DNA from: Odobenus rosmarus divergens
Lineage: Eukaryota > Chordata > Mammalia > Carnivora > Odobenidae
Reading direction: 5' to 3'
DNA length: 64,000 nt
Assembly: GCF_000321225.1 (NCBI RefSeq)
Contig: NW_004450461.1
Span: 124,001 to 188,000 of the forward strand
Part shown: piece after piece, positions 1 through 11,459 of the stretch
Layout: each line of letters begins with the position of its first letter
How positions within the stretch are numbered: position 1 is the first letter of the stretch
The notes under the pieces: model-generated
Seen by the model: the letters and a program-made list of their open reading frames with translations, nothing else
Database searches by the model: none
Told to the model about the DNA's origin: nothing
Position numbers and translations under genes: made by a program

Positions 1-1118
1 CATATAGTCACTCTCTCTTATTCTATTGAATATAAATTCAACACAAACATGGGTATAACACTTTTATGGGCTGCCACTCTTGTAAGAAGCACTAAATTCC
101 CATAATTTTTCATTCTTAGGGGTCCCGATATGTCTCTAGGATACTTGAGTTATGTTTCTGGAATCTATCCCAGACTATAGCAGTTAACAGATAAAACAAA
201 CAGACCAAAATATATATACCTCAAATACAATTTGGTTGTCTGCATAATACCAAAACGAGTTTGGGCTTCTATATATTGGTCCATAAATATGTTTACTAGC
301 ATGGTTACTGAAATAACAGAATTTGCCATAAAGGAATTACTATCCAAAATTTTATCAATATAGTTCATTATAACATGTACTTGACATTTTCATTGAAATA
401 ACAAACATATATTTACTGGGCATCAGGATTTTGAGTAAGCTGAATATATAAGCAACAATCAAGACAATTAGGTCTGTAGCCTGCATAACTGTATGCTAAA
501 CCTAAAGACATTGGTTTAATATCATTTAAGTTTCTTTAATTAAATCATTTTTGGTTTAAAAAGTTTTGTTTATTTTATTATAAATCTAATAAAATTTTCA
601 GACAGGTTCATGGACACAATCAATAAATTCATTGATCAGGGTTTCTACTTTTAGTATATCTGTGTAGGTCTACAGCAGTCCATCCCTTCCACTGATAACA
701 ACTACATGCTCAAGATAAAATACAGAAAACAATTTTATGAGAATTTAGAGTGGGAAACAAATGCAGGCAGATTGTTGAAGGAATTTAATTATTGTAATTA
801 GTGTAAAGTGAAACAGAACCTCCCCCATTATATTCTCAGAATATGACCCTTGCCTTCAGTTGCCAGCACACCATAGACCTTCAGATTTCTTATTTTAATT
901 AAAAATAATCTGCCATTATTGTATTATTACTAATTATTTAATACTTTTGGGTGATAATTAATTCTCTGTCCACAATGTATACATGCTCTTATTTAAGTAT
1001 TAAAATGACTTCATAAATCTTTTTATTCTTTATAATAGTAAATGCAGGGAAGTTAAGTGACTGAGCTCAAACAGAAAGGAATACATAAGCATGTACTAGA
1101 AGAGCCCAGCCAGTTTTT
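1..1118. other. AT-rich DNA without recognised feature
   Basis: I recognise no gene or repeat here. Reading frames are short and look random for AT-rich DNA. A faint degraded repeat around 800-880 could not be classified. Confidence 0.6.
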
Positions 1119-1625
1119 CTTTTTTTTTTTTTTGATGTGAAGTTCACTTAACTCATAATTGACCATTTTAAATTAATATTTTGAAGTGGTTTTTAATGCA
1201 TTTACAACATTCTGCTACCACCACCTCTCTCCAGTTTTAAAACTTTTTCATCATCTTGGAACATCCCATATGGTTTACTCCCCATTGTCCCCTTCCCCCA
1301 GTCTCTACAAACCACAAGTCTTCCTTTTTGTCTCTAAGTATTTGCCTAATCTAGATATGCCATACAAAAGGAATCATATAATATGCAATCTCTGTGTCTG
1401 TCTTCCTCCACTTAATATTTTTGAGATTAATTTGAGTTGTAGGATGTAACAGTTTTTAATTACTGTTTAGGCCTGAGTAATATTCCACTGTATGCACAGT
1501 TTGTTTATTTGCTCCTCCATTGATGGACATTTGGGTTGGTTGAAACTTTTGGCTATCATGAATAATGCTGCTATAAACATTTGTGTACAAGTATCTGTGG
1601 GGACATATATTTTCATTTCAGAAAG
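1119..1625 (-). mobile_element. Ancient L1 (L1M type) 3' portion, antisense
   Basis: A poly-T run (about 1119-1133) is followed by the familiar reverse complement of an old mammalian L1 3' end. The diagnostic blocks, in order, are a CCACCACCTCTCTCCAG block, TAATATTCCACTGTATG, TTGATGGACATTTGGGTTGG and GAATAATGCTGCTATAAACA. The element lies on the minus strand, is 5' truncated and is strongly diverged. The subfamily (L1MB/L1ME range) was not resolved. Confidence 0.8.
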
Positions 1626-1882
1626 TTCGTCTATTTTAATAGTGTATGATGGAACAAATTAGCTGATAATGTATCAAACAGTCATTAAATTCTACCGTGC
1701 TTAGATCTTGGGGAGAATTAGTTACCATGGTTTGTAGCTAAACAGAATTACTTGACTTCTGGAGTCAGTGAATCTGTATGTGAAATATGAAGACACTTAA
1801 TTTAGAAACATGAAATTCTAGCTCTGTTCACTGAGACTCATTACTTGGAGAAATTATAATTTGATTTAAGTATCCACAGGCT

Positions 1883-2860
1883 ATTCATTTCAAATGTATA
1901 TATGAAGTACTTCTTATGGCCAGGCACTATCTTAGGAGTTAGAGATTTAAAGACGAAAATTCATTATTCTTGTTCTCATGAAGTCTGCATTCTTAAGAAA
2001 TAATAAAAAAATCTAAATACAATAAAATAATTGTTTAATGGATGTTTCTAAAAACTGCAGTGGAAGCATAAGGGAAAGAATAATGGAGTTTGCCTAGAGA
2101 AGGTAACATTTTGCTGAGACTTAAACAACAAATACAAATTTGCTAAGTAGGCAATCAAATGGAGACTTCTTCTGGTAAATTAAATAACATAAAGGCAACA
2201 AGGCAAAAAGAACACTGTTCTGAAGATGATCAGCAGTTTCTTATTGTTGAAATATAAAGAAAGGTCTAAACCATTAAGGTTCCAGAAAACCACAGAGACA
2301 TATAAAATTTATTCTTTAAGTGATGAGGAATATGCAGACAGCCACATACAGATCTTTAGATTTCATTCCATATTTTACAGGGACTAACTTGGATATCTAA
2401 AAATATTATTCTGGCAACAATGCATTAAAAGGAGGAAAGGAGCTGGGGGTAGATGGCAGGAGAATATAAAAAGGTCATCATCTAGTTGAGAAAGGAAGAT
2501 GTCCTAAAGTAAGACCAGAGCAGTGTAGATATAGTAGAAGGAATGAATATAAAATATATTCAGAATCTAAATTAAAATTATTTAAGAATCAATTGTACCT
2601 TGGAAGTAACAAATAGGGTACCATATGCAAGAATTTTTGGTAATGCCTTTCACCGTTCTAGAAAATACAGAATGATAAGAAATTCTGGAGAAAGAAGATG
2701 GTCTTAGTTTGATTATATTTAATTTCTCTTTTATGAGTATCATTGGGGTGAACACATGTTAGGCTATGGAATTTGTAGATCTGGATCTCAAAAGTAATCT
2801 AGTTTGGAGACATGTAGTTAGGAACAATGACCACATAGTGACTGGAGAAATATCATAATC
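1883..2860 (-). mobile_element. L2 (LINE2) remnant, antisense
   Basis: The stretch from TATGGCCAGGCACTATCTTAG through TTCTCATGAAGTCTGCATTC matches the reverse complement of the L2 3' end as I remember it. The order of weaker matches continues to about 2860 (GGTAACATTTTGCTGAGACTT, then a block near 2450-2520). Divergence is high. The first 350 bp are the best supported and the rest is tentative. Confidence 0.55.
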
Positions 2861-3183
2861 ACTATGGAAACTATTTCAAGCTATTCCTTCAAGCCATATT
2901 CCTGACTTTCTAATTCAAAATCTGCTTCAGGGGCTATAAGAATATTAGAATGTTGAAACAGAGCAAATTACACAAAACAATATAAGTTTAAAATATAGTA
3001 CAAATATTAAGAAAAGAATAAACTTTTCACCAAGAAAATTATTTGGAACAGGTATTAATGATTTGGAATTCTACCTCAATATAAAAATGTAACCATAAAA
3101 GAGAGACAATTATGTTGGTATAAGTAGCTTTCTATTTTGAAAATCTTAATTCTATACACAAAAGTATAAATCATGAAATAAAA

Positions 3184-3216
<33 letters not shown>
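3184..3216. repeat. (CT)n(TA)n compound microsatellite
   Basis: About ten CT units run directly into about six TA units, 25 bp upstream of the L1 insertion at 3253. It is likely to be length-polymorphic. Confidence 0.95.
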
Positions 3217-3221
<5 letters not shown>

Positions 3222-3252
3222 AAACTGCTAGAAATCAAAGTCATCATGAAAT

Positions 3253-3598
3253 TCCAACTTCAAGATGGCAGCATAGGAAGATCCTAAACTCATGCCCTCC
3301 CAGAGACACAGCAAATCTATAACTACATGTGAAATAATTCCTTCTGAAAACTAGCTGGACAGTTCCACCAAAACAAAGGAGAAAAGGACCACATTGGGAC
3401 AGGTAGAAAAGGCAGAAACAAGATGTCACCAAAACCCCAACCCCGGGGCAGTGGCCCCCAATTGGGAAGGATCTCACAAATATGGAGTTTCTCCCTGAGG
3501 AGCAAGGGGCTTGTGCTCTATATCAGACACCTCACCACATGAGACCTTCACCAAAGAGATGAGCCCCAAAAATGTTGGGCTTTGAAAACCAATGGGGT
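3253..3598 (+). mobile_element. Host L1, 5'-UTR part (interrupted)
   Basis: The sequence AACTTCAAGATGGCAGCATA begins an L1 5'-UTR of the carnivore/L1M type, which runs to 3598, where a second L1 interrupts it. It resumes at 5473. The whole host element (3253-3598 plus 5473-5770, about 0.64 kb) is flanked by TCATCATGAAAT (3241-3252) and TCATCATAAAAT (5771-5782), an 11/12 target-site duplication. It therefore looks like a single insertion that keeps both ends but lacks ORF1 and ORF2. Confidence 0.8.
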
Positions 3599-5457
3599 TT
3601 CTATACAGCAACAAGAAGACAGAAGAAAAAGAAATTAAGGAGTCGATCCCATTTATAGTTGCACCCAAAACCATAAGATATCTAGGAATAAATCTAACCA
3701 AAGAGGCAAAGAATCTGTACTCAGAAAACTATAGAATACTCACAAAGGAAATTGAGGAAGACACAAAGAAATGGAAAAACTTTCCATGCTCATGGATTGA
3801 GCAATCTACATCATAGAGCAATCTACACATTTAATGCAATCCCTATCAAAATACCATCAACTTTTTTTCACAGAAATGGAACAAATAATCCCAAAAATTT
3901 GTATGGAACCAGAAAAGACCCCAAATAGCCAGAGGACTGTTGAAAAAAAAAGCAAAGCTGGTCGCATCACAATTCCGGACTTCAAGCTCTATTACAAGGC
4001 TCTCATCATCAAGACAGTATGGTACTGGCCCAAAAACAGACACTAGATCAATGGAACAGAATAGAGAGCCCAGAAATGGACCCTCAACTCCATGGTCAAC
4101 TAATCTTTGACAAAGCAGGAAAGAATGTCCAATGGAAAAAAAACAGTCTCTTCAACAAATGGTGTTGGGAAAATTGGACAGCCACATGCCAAAGAATGAA
4201 ACTGGACCATTTCCTTACGCCACACACAAAAATAGACTCAAAATGGATGAAAGACCTAAATGTGAGACAGGAGTCCATCAACATCCTAGAGGAGAACACA
4301 GGCAGCAACCCCTTTGACCTCAGCTGCTGCAACTTCTTCCTACATACATTGCCAAAGGCAAGGGAAGCAAGGGCAAAAATGAACTATTGGGACTTCATCT
4401 AGATAAAAAGCTTTTGCATAGCAAAGGAAACAGTCCACAAAACCAAAAGACAACGACAGAATGGGAGAAGATATTTGCAAATGACATATCAGATAAAGGG
4501 CTAGTATCCAAAATCTATAAAGAACTTATCAAACTCAACACCCAAAGAACAAGTAATCCAATCAAGAAATGGGCAGAAGACATGAACAGACATTTCTGCA
4601 AAGAGGACATCCAAATGGCCAACAGACACATGAAAAAGTGTTCAACATCACTGGGCATCAGGGAAATACAAATCAAAACCACAATGAGATACCACCTCAC
4701 ACCAGTCAGAATGGCTAAAATGAACAAGTCAGGAAACGACAGATGTTGGCAAGGATCCAGAGAAAGGGGAACCCTCCTACACTGTTGGTGGGTATGCAAG
4801 CTGGTGCAGCTACTCTGGAAAACAGTATGGATGTTCTTCAAAAAGTTGAAAATAGAGCTACCCTATGACCCAGCAATTGCACTACTGGGTATTTACCCCA
4901 AAGATACAAATGTAGTGATCCGAAGGGGCACATGCACCCCAATGTTTATAGCAGCAATGTCCACAATAGCCAAACTATGAAAAGAGCCTGGATGTCCATC
5001 GACAGATGAATGGATCAAGAAGAGGTGGTATATATATATATATACAATGGAATATCATGCATCCATCAAAAAATGAAATCTTGCCATTTGCAGTGACGTG
5101 GTTGGAACTAGAGGGTATTATGCTAAGCTAAATAAGTCAATCAGAGAAAGACAAGTATCATATGATCTTACTGATACATGGAATTTGAGAAACAAGGCAG
5201 AGGATCAGAGGGGAAAAGAGGAAAAATGAGACAAGACAAAACCAGAGAGGGAGACAAACCATATGAGACTCTTAATCTCAGGAAACAAACAGGGTTGCTG
5301 GAGTGGAGGGGAGTGGGAGGGATGAGGTGGCTGGGTGATGGACACTGCAGAGGGTATGTGCTATGGTGAGTGCTGTTAATTGTGTACGATTGATAAATCA
5401 CAGACCTGTACCCCTAAAACAAATGATACATTATATGTTAATTAAAAAATAAAAGAA
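3599..5457 (+). mobile_element. 5'-truncated L1 nested inside the host L1
   Basis: This L1 begins in the reverse-transcriptase/C-terminal part of ORF2 and ends with a short 3' UTR and an A-rich tail (about 5440-5460). It is flanked by a perfect 15-bp target-site duplication, GAAAACCAATGGGGT, at 3584-3598 and 5458-5472. Removing it rejoins the 5' UTR of the older L1. A TA microsatellite lies at 5029-5044. The 3' UTR stops right after the ATATGTTAAT block and lacks the second 3' module seen in the copy at 61931-63605. Confidence 0.93.
3600..5180 (+). pseudogene. L1 ORF2 3' fragment, multiply disabled
   Basis: This is the C-terminal half of L1 ORF2p (reverse transcriptase/endonuclease of a LINE). 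Open stretches occur at 3592-3816, 4019-4402 and 4387-4980. A small rearrangement near 3795-3830 removes part of the coding sequence. An in-frame TAG replaces a Lys codon at 4400-4402, and a 1-bp deletion near 4460 shifts frame. The second Cys of the C-terminal Cys-rich motif is Ser (CWQGS, near 4743-4757). TGA replaces a Trp codon at 4978-4980. Both stops and the Cys change recur in the minus-strand L1 at 29676-32793. It is non-functional. Confidence 0.9.
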
Positions 5458-5472
5458 GAAAACCAATGGGGT

Positions 5473-5770
5473 ATATCCAGGAGAACCATGGGGCTGTAGG
5501 AACTGAAATATAGCTCTTAAAGGCCTCCCACCCAGACTGGCTTAGTCAATAATATTGTATTGCAAATTTGAAGGATGCGAAGAAAGTAAATCTTCAAAGT
5601 TTTCATCATAAGAAGAGAAAAAAAAAACAATTTGTAACTCTGCATGGTAACAGATGGTAACTAGACTTATTGTGGTGATCATTTCATAAAATGTACACAA
5701 ATTTGCATTGTTATGTAATACATCTGAAGCTAATATTATGTTGTATAGTCAATTATACTTCAATAAAAAA
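5473..5770 (+). mobile_element. Host L1, remaining 5'-UTR piece joined to 3' UTR
   Basis: Positions 5473 to about 5541 continue the L1 5' UTR interrupted at 3598. From about 5542 the sequence switches directly to an L1 3' UTR (a block with ACTAGACTTATTGTGGTGAT, later CAATTATACTTCAATAAAA) and a short A tail. No ORF1 or ORF2 sequence lies between. The right-hand target-site duplication is at 5771-5782. Confidence 0.75.
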
Positions 5771-5782
5771 TCATCATAAAAT

Positions 5783-6584
5783 AAAATTTAGAGTGAAGCA
5801 TGAGCCTGGGCAAAAATAAATGCAATAATCATTAACAGAATTTAGCAGTCAATAAGTGAAATACAAAAAAGACTGACATTCTGATACAAAATTTATACAT
5901 GAAGAAAAGCAATTGAGCACCACAGATGTTAAGAACAATTTACTCTCACTACTAATTTAAAGAAATATCAGAATAGAAATAAGATATTCATAAATCTTTA
6001 TATACAATGGCACCATTTCATTTTTATAATAAAATAAACTTTGAAAACATTAATGACCAATATTAAGAGAGTATTTAAGTACCAGTAGAAAATGGATTTT
6101 ATAAAAATTTTGAAAAGAGAGCATAGCAGTAATTGCAAATACCATTATATCCCATACAATATGTGACCATTTTATTTATCAAATATGAAGGAACTGTAAA
6201 ATTTGGTGCGATATTGGCATGATTAAATTGAAAACCAGAATGCAATAAATTGAGGTGTACATAGTTGAAGACAGAGATCTGGTGACATCAACTTTGGTTC
6301 ACTGAAATCGCAGACCTAAAGTCTAGCATAAAGTAGGCCTATAACCAACATTTGTCCAATTAATGAAATGATCAGACAAATAATATATAGTTAAAAATTT
6401 TCTGGAAAAATAATAAGAGGAGCATGAAGTTACTATATTCTAAATTGAGTACATTGTCTTAGTATGGATTTTCAGAAAAGCAGACTCTGACAAAAGATGT
6501 AAATGTAGAAGTTTATGTGGGAAGTCCCCCTAGGAAGCACAAAGAAGGAAGTGTAGAAAATGAGACAGGGAGTGGTAGGCCGAC
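5783..6584. other. AT-rich DNA without recognised feature
   Basis: I see no gene or clear repeat. Weak L1-like runs could not be supported. Confidence 0.5.
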
Positions 6585-6745
6585 ACATTTGATGGCCTCT
6601 TGATCTCTGGACCCTAGTGTCACATCTTGTTTAATCCCTTCCCTTGAGGCTGGGAATGGTATGTGCAACTTGCTTCTGACCAACAGAATATGGCAAAGGT
6701 GGTGGGATGTCACACCATAATTATGTTGTTATATGGCAAAATAAA
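6585..6745 (+). mobile_element. MLT1-like LTR fragment (ERVL-MaLR)
   Basis: CAACTTGCTTCTGACCAACA, then AGAATATGGCAAAGGTGGTG, then GGGATGTCACACCATAATTA follow the order of an MLT-type solo LTR internal segment as I recall it. It is only a remnant with no coding part. The exact family is uncertain. Confidence 0.45.
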
Positions 6746-6754
6746 CCAATCTTC

Positions 6755-6830
6755 ATCTTTTTTCATTCATTCATGCATCCTCCAAATAATTGTTATATGC
6801 TCATTATGTGCCAGGAATATTAAATTGTGA
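6755..6830 (-). mobile_element. Possible L2 3'-end fragment
   Basis: CATTCATTCATGCATCC followed by GCTCATTATGTGCCAGG resembles the reverse complement of the L2 3' terminus. It is short and diverged. Confidence 0.35.
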
Positions 6831-7079
6831 TACGGGCTAAACTGAGGGTACATGGTTCATTATAAACACTCAGGGACCTCTAGCCCGACCTCCATCTCAC
6901 AGTTGTCACATGCAACAGGAACTTTTTTCTTCTTGGAAGGGGGAAGAACGCTTCTGGATTCCTCATAGGAAGAATGACATTTCTGGCCCTCTTACACACA
7001 GCCACCACATACAATTGTCCCTGTTTCCCCTACCTCAGACCTTTCATTTTTTTCTTTTTATGAAGACCAGAATCTCAAA

Positions 7080-7189
7080 GAGATATCTGCACTCCTGTGT
7101 TCATTGCAGCATTATTTATAATAGCTGAGATATGGAAACAACCAAACAACTTAATGGCTATTGATGGATGTGAATGGATAAAGAAGATA
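7080..7189 (+). mobile_element. L1 ORF2 end fragment
   Basis: AGAGATATCTGCACTCCTGT through GATATGGAAACAACC and GGATAAAGAAGATATAG matches the end of L1 ORF2. It breaks off exactly where the microsatellite begins, at the position where L1 usually has a short TA/CA-rich stretch. Confidence 0.8.
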
Positions 7190-7280
7190 TAGTAGGTAGG
7201 CAGGTAATAGGTAGGTAGGTAGGCAAGTAGATAGATGACAGATAGATAGATAGATAATAGATAAATAGATAATAGATCGA
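7190..7280. repeat. (TAGG)n/(TAGA)n microsatellite
   Basis: Tandem TAGG-type units (7190-7235) grade into GATA/TAGA units (7225-7280) with a few interruptions. It apparently expanded from the variable stretch near the end of an L1. Confidence 0.9.
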
Positions 7281-7285
7281 TATAA

Positions 7286-9185
7286 AATCATTAAAAATCC
7301 ACAAAAATATTAGAGTTAAAAAACTAATTCAGCAAGGTTATAGAAGATCAATATACAATAATGAATTGTATATCTATGCCCTCCCAATAAACAACTTGAA
7401 CAGAAAATTAAGAAAATAATTTATTTATAGTTGCTACACAAATAAGACATGTAGCAATAAAAGTAACCAAGAAGATGCAAAACATTTGTACTGACAACTA
7501 GAAAATCCTACTGAAAGTAAAGTATTTAGGTAAGTCCTAAGTAAATAGAAAGGTATTTGTTATCAAAGATGTTAAGGTAATAGTATTCTCAGAACAATCT
7601 ACAAATTCAGTACATCCCTATCAAAATCCTAGTGGCCATTTTTACAAAAATGGAAGGCTAATTCTGACACTCACATGAAACTGCAAGGGACATCAAATAA
7701 CAAAAATACCCTTGGGTGAAAAACAAACAAACAAACAAACAAAAAACCCAAAAAAACAAAACTGGAAGGTTCATACTTCCCAATTCCAAAATTACTACAA
7801 AGCTATAGTAATCAAAAATATGTGGTACCAGTATAACAGTATTTATATATATAAATACATTAATAGCATATAATTGAGAGTCCAGACGTAAACCCATAGA
7901 TCTATGATCTGTTGGCTTTCTATAATGGTACAAAGACATTCCATGACGGAAAGAATAAGTCTCTTCAAAAATTGGTGCTGGGACCTGGATATCTGCATGC
8001 AGAAAAATGAAAATTAAACTTTAGCTCACACCATATACAAAAGTTAACTCAAAATAGATCAAGGGCCTAAATATAAGGGTTAAAAGTATAAAACTAATAG
8101 GAGAAAATGTAGGGATAAATCTTTATGAATTTTGATTTGGTAATGGTTTTTTACTTATGATACTAAAAATACAAACAGCAACAAGTACATAAATAGGATT
8201 TTCTAAAAATTAAAAATATGTGTGTCAAATGACAGTATCAATAGTAAAAAATATAATCCCACAAATGAACAACATATTTGTAAATATATATGATAAAAGT
8301 CTAATATCTAGAATATACATAGAGCTCATATAATTCAATAACACAAAGACAAACTACCCAATTTTAAAAGGAGCAAAGGACTTCTTTCTCCAAAGAATAT
8401 AAACAAATGGCCAACAGGAACATGAAAATATAGTCAACACAATTAGCTATGTGTAAAATGCAAATCAAATCACAATGAGATTCATTTCACAGTTACTAGA
8501 ATGGCTATAAGTAATACAAGTGTTGGTGAAGATGTGAAGAAACTGAAACATTTGTACATTACCAGTTGAAATGTGAAATGCTGAAGCTATGAAAAAGTTT
8601 GTCAGTTCCATAATAAATTAAACCCAGAATTTCTGTATGACCCAGCAATTCCATCTGTAGGTATATACTCAAGAGATCTGAAGACAGATGTTCAAACAAA
8701 ACGTGCACATGAATGTTCATAGTAACACTCATCACCACTATAGTTGTAGCCAATTCAAGTTTCTATCAACTGATGAATGGATAAAAAAAAATGCTATACC
8801 CATATAATTGAATTCAGCCATAAATAGAAATTAAGTACTCATACATGCTACAACATGGATGAACCTTGAATATATTATGCTTAGCATAAAAAGCCAGACA
8901 CAAAAGGGCACATATTGTATGATTACTTTTATATGATATTTCCACAATATGAAAATCCATAGAAACAGAAAATAGGTTAGTCGTTGCCAGATGCTAGAGG
9001 GAGGGAGGGACGGGAATGACTGCTAATGGGTATAGGGTTTCCTTTGAGATTATGAAAAAGTACTAGAATTATAAAATGGTAGTGATTACACACCATTGAC
9101 AATATATTAAATGCTACAGAATTGTACACCTTAATATGATCAAAATGTTTAATTTTGTGTGTATTTTACCATAATGAAAAGTATA
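7286..9185 (+). mobile_element. Old L1: ORF2 C-terminal region and 3' UTR
   Basis: This is a diverged copy of about 1.9 kb. It starts with AATTCAGCAAGGTTATAGAA (end of the RT region), passes AGTACATCCCTATCAAAATC, GAATGGATAAAAAAA and ACATGGATGAACCTTGAA, and ends in an L1M-type 3' UTR with GTGTATTTTACCATAATGAA. No reading frame above about 90 codons survives. An AAAC-rich simple repeat lies at about 7720-7745. It predates the carnivore SINEs nearby. Confidence 0.88.
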
Positions 9186-9574
9186 TGAATAGTATAAAAG
9201 TATATGAATGCCTTACCAAAAAAAAAAATTCATGGATTTTGCATCATTAAAAATGTATAACACCTAGTAAAGGTGTTTTTACTTTACAAAGAAGATAATT
9301 TACAAAGAAGCAAATTCCTTAAATATGTCATAAGTAATAAAAGAAAAAGATAATCAGATCATGTGGTCTGGCAGAAAATAGAAGTATTTTCAATTGAAGA
9401 CAGAAAATAGTTCATGAATTTTGCACTGAACCAATAGTGTACGTGTGGTTTAAACATATAAATGAGTGGATATACAGTGTCAAGCCAGAGAATAGCATAC
9501 AACCAGGTTGTTATTTGAATAAATGAAAATTAGTGTACCCCTCATCTCACGAAGCCCCAAAGTCAGTGTATTCA
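9186..9574. other. AT-rich DNA without recognised feature
   Basis: I can support nothing here apart from a short A-run at about 9219-9228. Confidence 0.5.
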
Positions 9575-9740
9575 CAACTTGAGCTCATTATCTTCTTCCA
9601 AGTAATTTCTGCTATTGTATTCTCAGGTTCACTTAGTGGCACAATCCAGAGATTTCAAAGCAGAAACTCAGCATTATCTTCCCTTTATACATGTATCTGA
9701 TTTCTACCTATACAATGCCTTGTCAATTTTGTGTCTTGAC
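9575..9740 (+). mobile_element. L2 fragment, internal 3' region
   Basis: TTGAGCTCATTATCTTCTTC, GTATTCTCAGGTTCACTTAG and GCCTTGTCAATTTT follow the order of an L2 segment upstream of its 3' end. Divergence is high. Confidence 0.55.
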
Positions 9741-9945
9741 TCTGGTTTTAAGACCTCTGGGATTCAGACTTAAGGCATAAAGATGTAAGAGATGCATGAC
9801 CTCTACCCCTACATAAGAAAACATTTTTAAGGAATATCTTCTTACACTCAATTAGCTACATAGTTTACTTGTTTCTCAATAATCTCTGCTCCTTAACTAT
9901 ATAAATTGTAGATTTTTTTATAATAAGTCCCCAGTCAGGTGTACC

Positions 9946-10188
9946 TTTTTAATTTTTTTTTAATTTTTAATTCTTTAAAAAATGTATTTATTTGTTCTGG
10001 AGAGAAAGAGAGAGAGAGAGGGAGCATGAACAGACAGAGGGGCAGAGGGAGAAGGAGAGGATTCTCCAGCAGACTCCCCACTAAGCACAGAGCCTGAAGC
10101 TGGGCTCGATTCTAGGACTCCAAGATCATGACCTGAGCCAAAATCAAGAGCTGAATGCTTAACCGAATGAGCCACCTAGGCACCCCCG
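9946..10188 (-). mobile_element. CAN-SINE, older subfamily, antisense
   Basis: A poly-T/AT-rich start, a GA-rich block (the SINE CT-rich region) and a reversed tRNA-like head ending AATGAGCCACCTAGGCACCC. It carries the older AAAATCAAGAG variant in the head, shared with the copies at 16601-16810 and 21226. A short flanking repeat, AGGTGTAC, occurs at 9937-9944 and 10193-10200. Confidence 0.93.
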
Positions 10189-10303
10189 GAGAAGGTGTAC
10201 TCTTATAAAAGTATTCTGTGCCCAGGGCTCTCCCTCTAGTAAATATTATTGCTTTTGCCCGTAAAATTTGTCAAATCACCATGTTTAAGAAGGTATTTGT
10301 CCT

Positions 10304-10497
10304 GGGGCGCCTGGGTGGCTCAGTTGGTTGAGCGACTGCCTTCGGCTTAGGTCATGGTCTCAGGGTCCTGGAATCGAGCCCCGCATTGGGCTCCCCGCTT
10401 GGCGGGGAGCCTGCTTCTCCCTCTCCCACTCCCCCTGCTTGTGTTCCCTCTCTCGCTGTCTCTCTGTCAAATAAATAAATAGAATTAAAAAAAAAAA
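10304..10497 (+). mobile_element. CAN-SINE, younger subfamily
   Basis: This is a complete tRNA-derived SINE: head GGGCGCCTGGGTGGCTCAG, CT-rich block, AAATAAATAAAT and a poly-A tail. It is flanked by a perfect 17-bp target-site duplication, AAGAAGGTATTTGTCCT, at 10287-10303 and 10498-10514. Little decay and a perfect duplication indicate a recent insertion. Confidence 0.97.
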
Positions 10498-10729
10498 AAG
10501 AAGGTATTTGTCCTGAAAATAGCCTCCTTTCATTTTTAGGTATCTCTGGTAATAGAAGAAGATATAATAAGGCATACTGTTAAACAATTCCTTCCCAAAA
10601 ATATTTATTTTTTTATCCTTTGCACTTTAATTTTTATATAATTTAAAATGAAGTCTTCCTGTATTACCTGAAGGAAAATTATACTCTCTCTTTTCACTCA
10701 CGTTTAATCCATACACATTTATTTTAAGC

Positions 10730-10862
10730 ATTCTAAGTCTAGATTGTAAGCCCCTCATGACATGGGATATGTATTATTTTTTCGGGTATAGAGCACTAAG
10801 TAGCCTACAACATTGTGTGGCACTTAGTAATCAATTTATAAATGTTTGTGAAATGGCAGGAG
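10730..10862 (+). mobile_element. L2 3' end
   Basis: AGATTGTAAGCCCCTCATGA followed by ACATTGTGTGGCACTTAG and TTTATAAATGTTTGTGAAAT is the characteristic L2 3' terminus. Confidence 0.72.
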
Positions 10863-11009
10863 AGAAAAATGGTTTCATGAGAAATATTGCTGAACCAGGA
10901 TTTATTGTAACTTCATAAAAATTAAAACAATGTTATAAATATGGTAGGTTCTCATGATAGCATCTGAGCAGTAATTTAAATTAAAGAGAATTTATAAACA
11001 GTAAGTAAT

Positions 11010-11318
11010 AACATTTTTAATTGAAAATTTTATAGAGATTATTATAGATTTACATGTAATTGTACAAAATAAAGCAAACAGATCTTATGTGCCTGCCCCT
11101 TACACAATTTACCCCAATGGTAACTTCTTTCAAAACTCCAATACAACATGACATCAGGAGTTTACTTTTATACAGTACACTAATCCTATTCAGATTTTCC
11201 CAGTCTTAATTATACTGATCTGTGTGTGGCTATGTGTACTTAGTTTTACACAATCTTACCACGTGTAGGTTTGTGTATCTACTATCGCAGTAAAATATAG
11301 AACAGTTCTATCACTACA
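11010..11318 (-). mobile_element. Ancient L1 fragment, antisense (tentative)
   Basis: TTTATAGAGATTATTATAGA, ACCCCAATGGTAACTTCTTT and AATATAGAACAGTTCTATCA follow the order of an old L1M 3' UTR read in reverse. It ends where a SINE begins. The class assignment is from memory. Confidence 0.5.
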
Positions 11319-11459
11319 GAGAGCACGAGTGGGGAGGAGAGGGAGAAGCAGGCTCCCCGCTGAGCAGGGAGCCCTGACATGGGGCTCAATCCCAGGACCC
11401 CAGGATCATGATCTGAGCCAAAGGCAGACAGTTAACCAACTGAGCCACCCAGGCACCCA
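11319..11459 (-). mobile_element. CAN-SINE fragment, antisense, tail missing
   Basis: The reversed SINE head and CT block are present, including CTGAGCAGGGAGCCCTGACA and the end AACTGAGCCACCCAGGCACC. The A-rich tail end is absent, so the copy is 3' truncated or was later deleted. Confidence 0.9.

Noticed and set aside
10304..10340. tRNA-like sequence with A-box-like GTGGCTCAGTTGG
   Set aside because: It is the tRNA-derived head of a CAN-SINE, not a tRNA gene: no cloverleaf is maintained and an A-rich tail follows.
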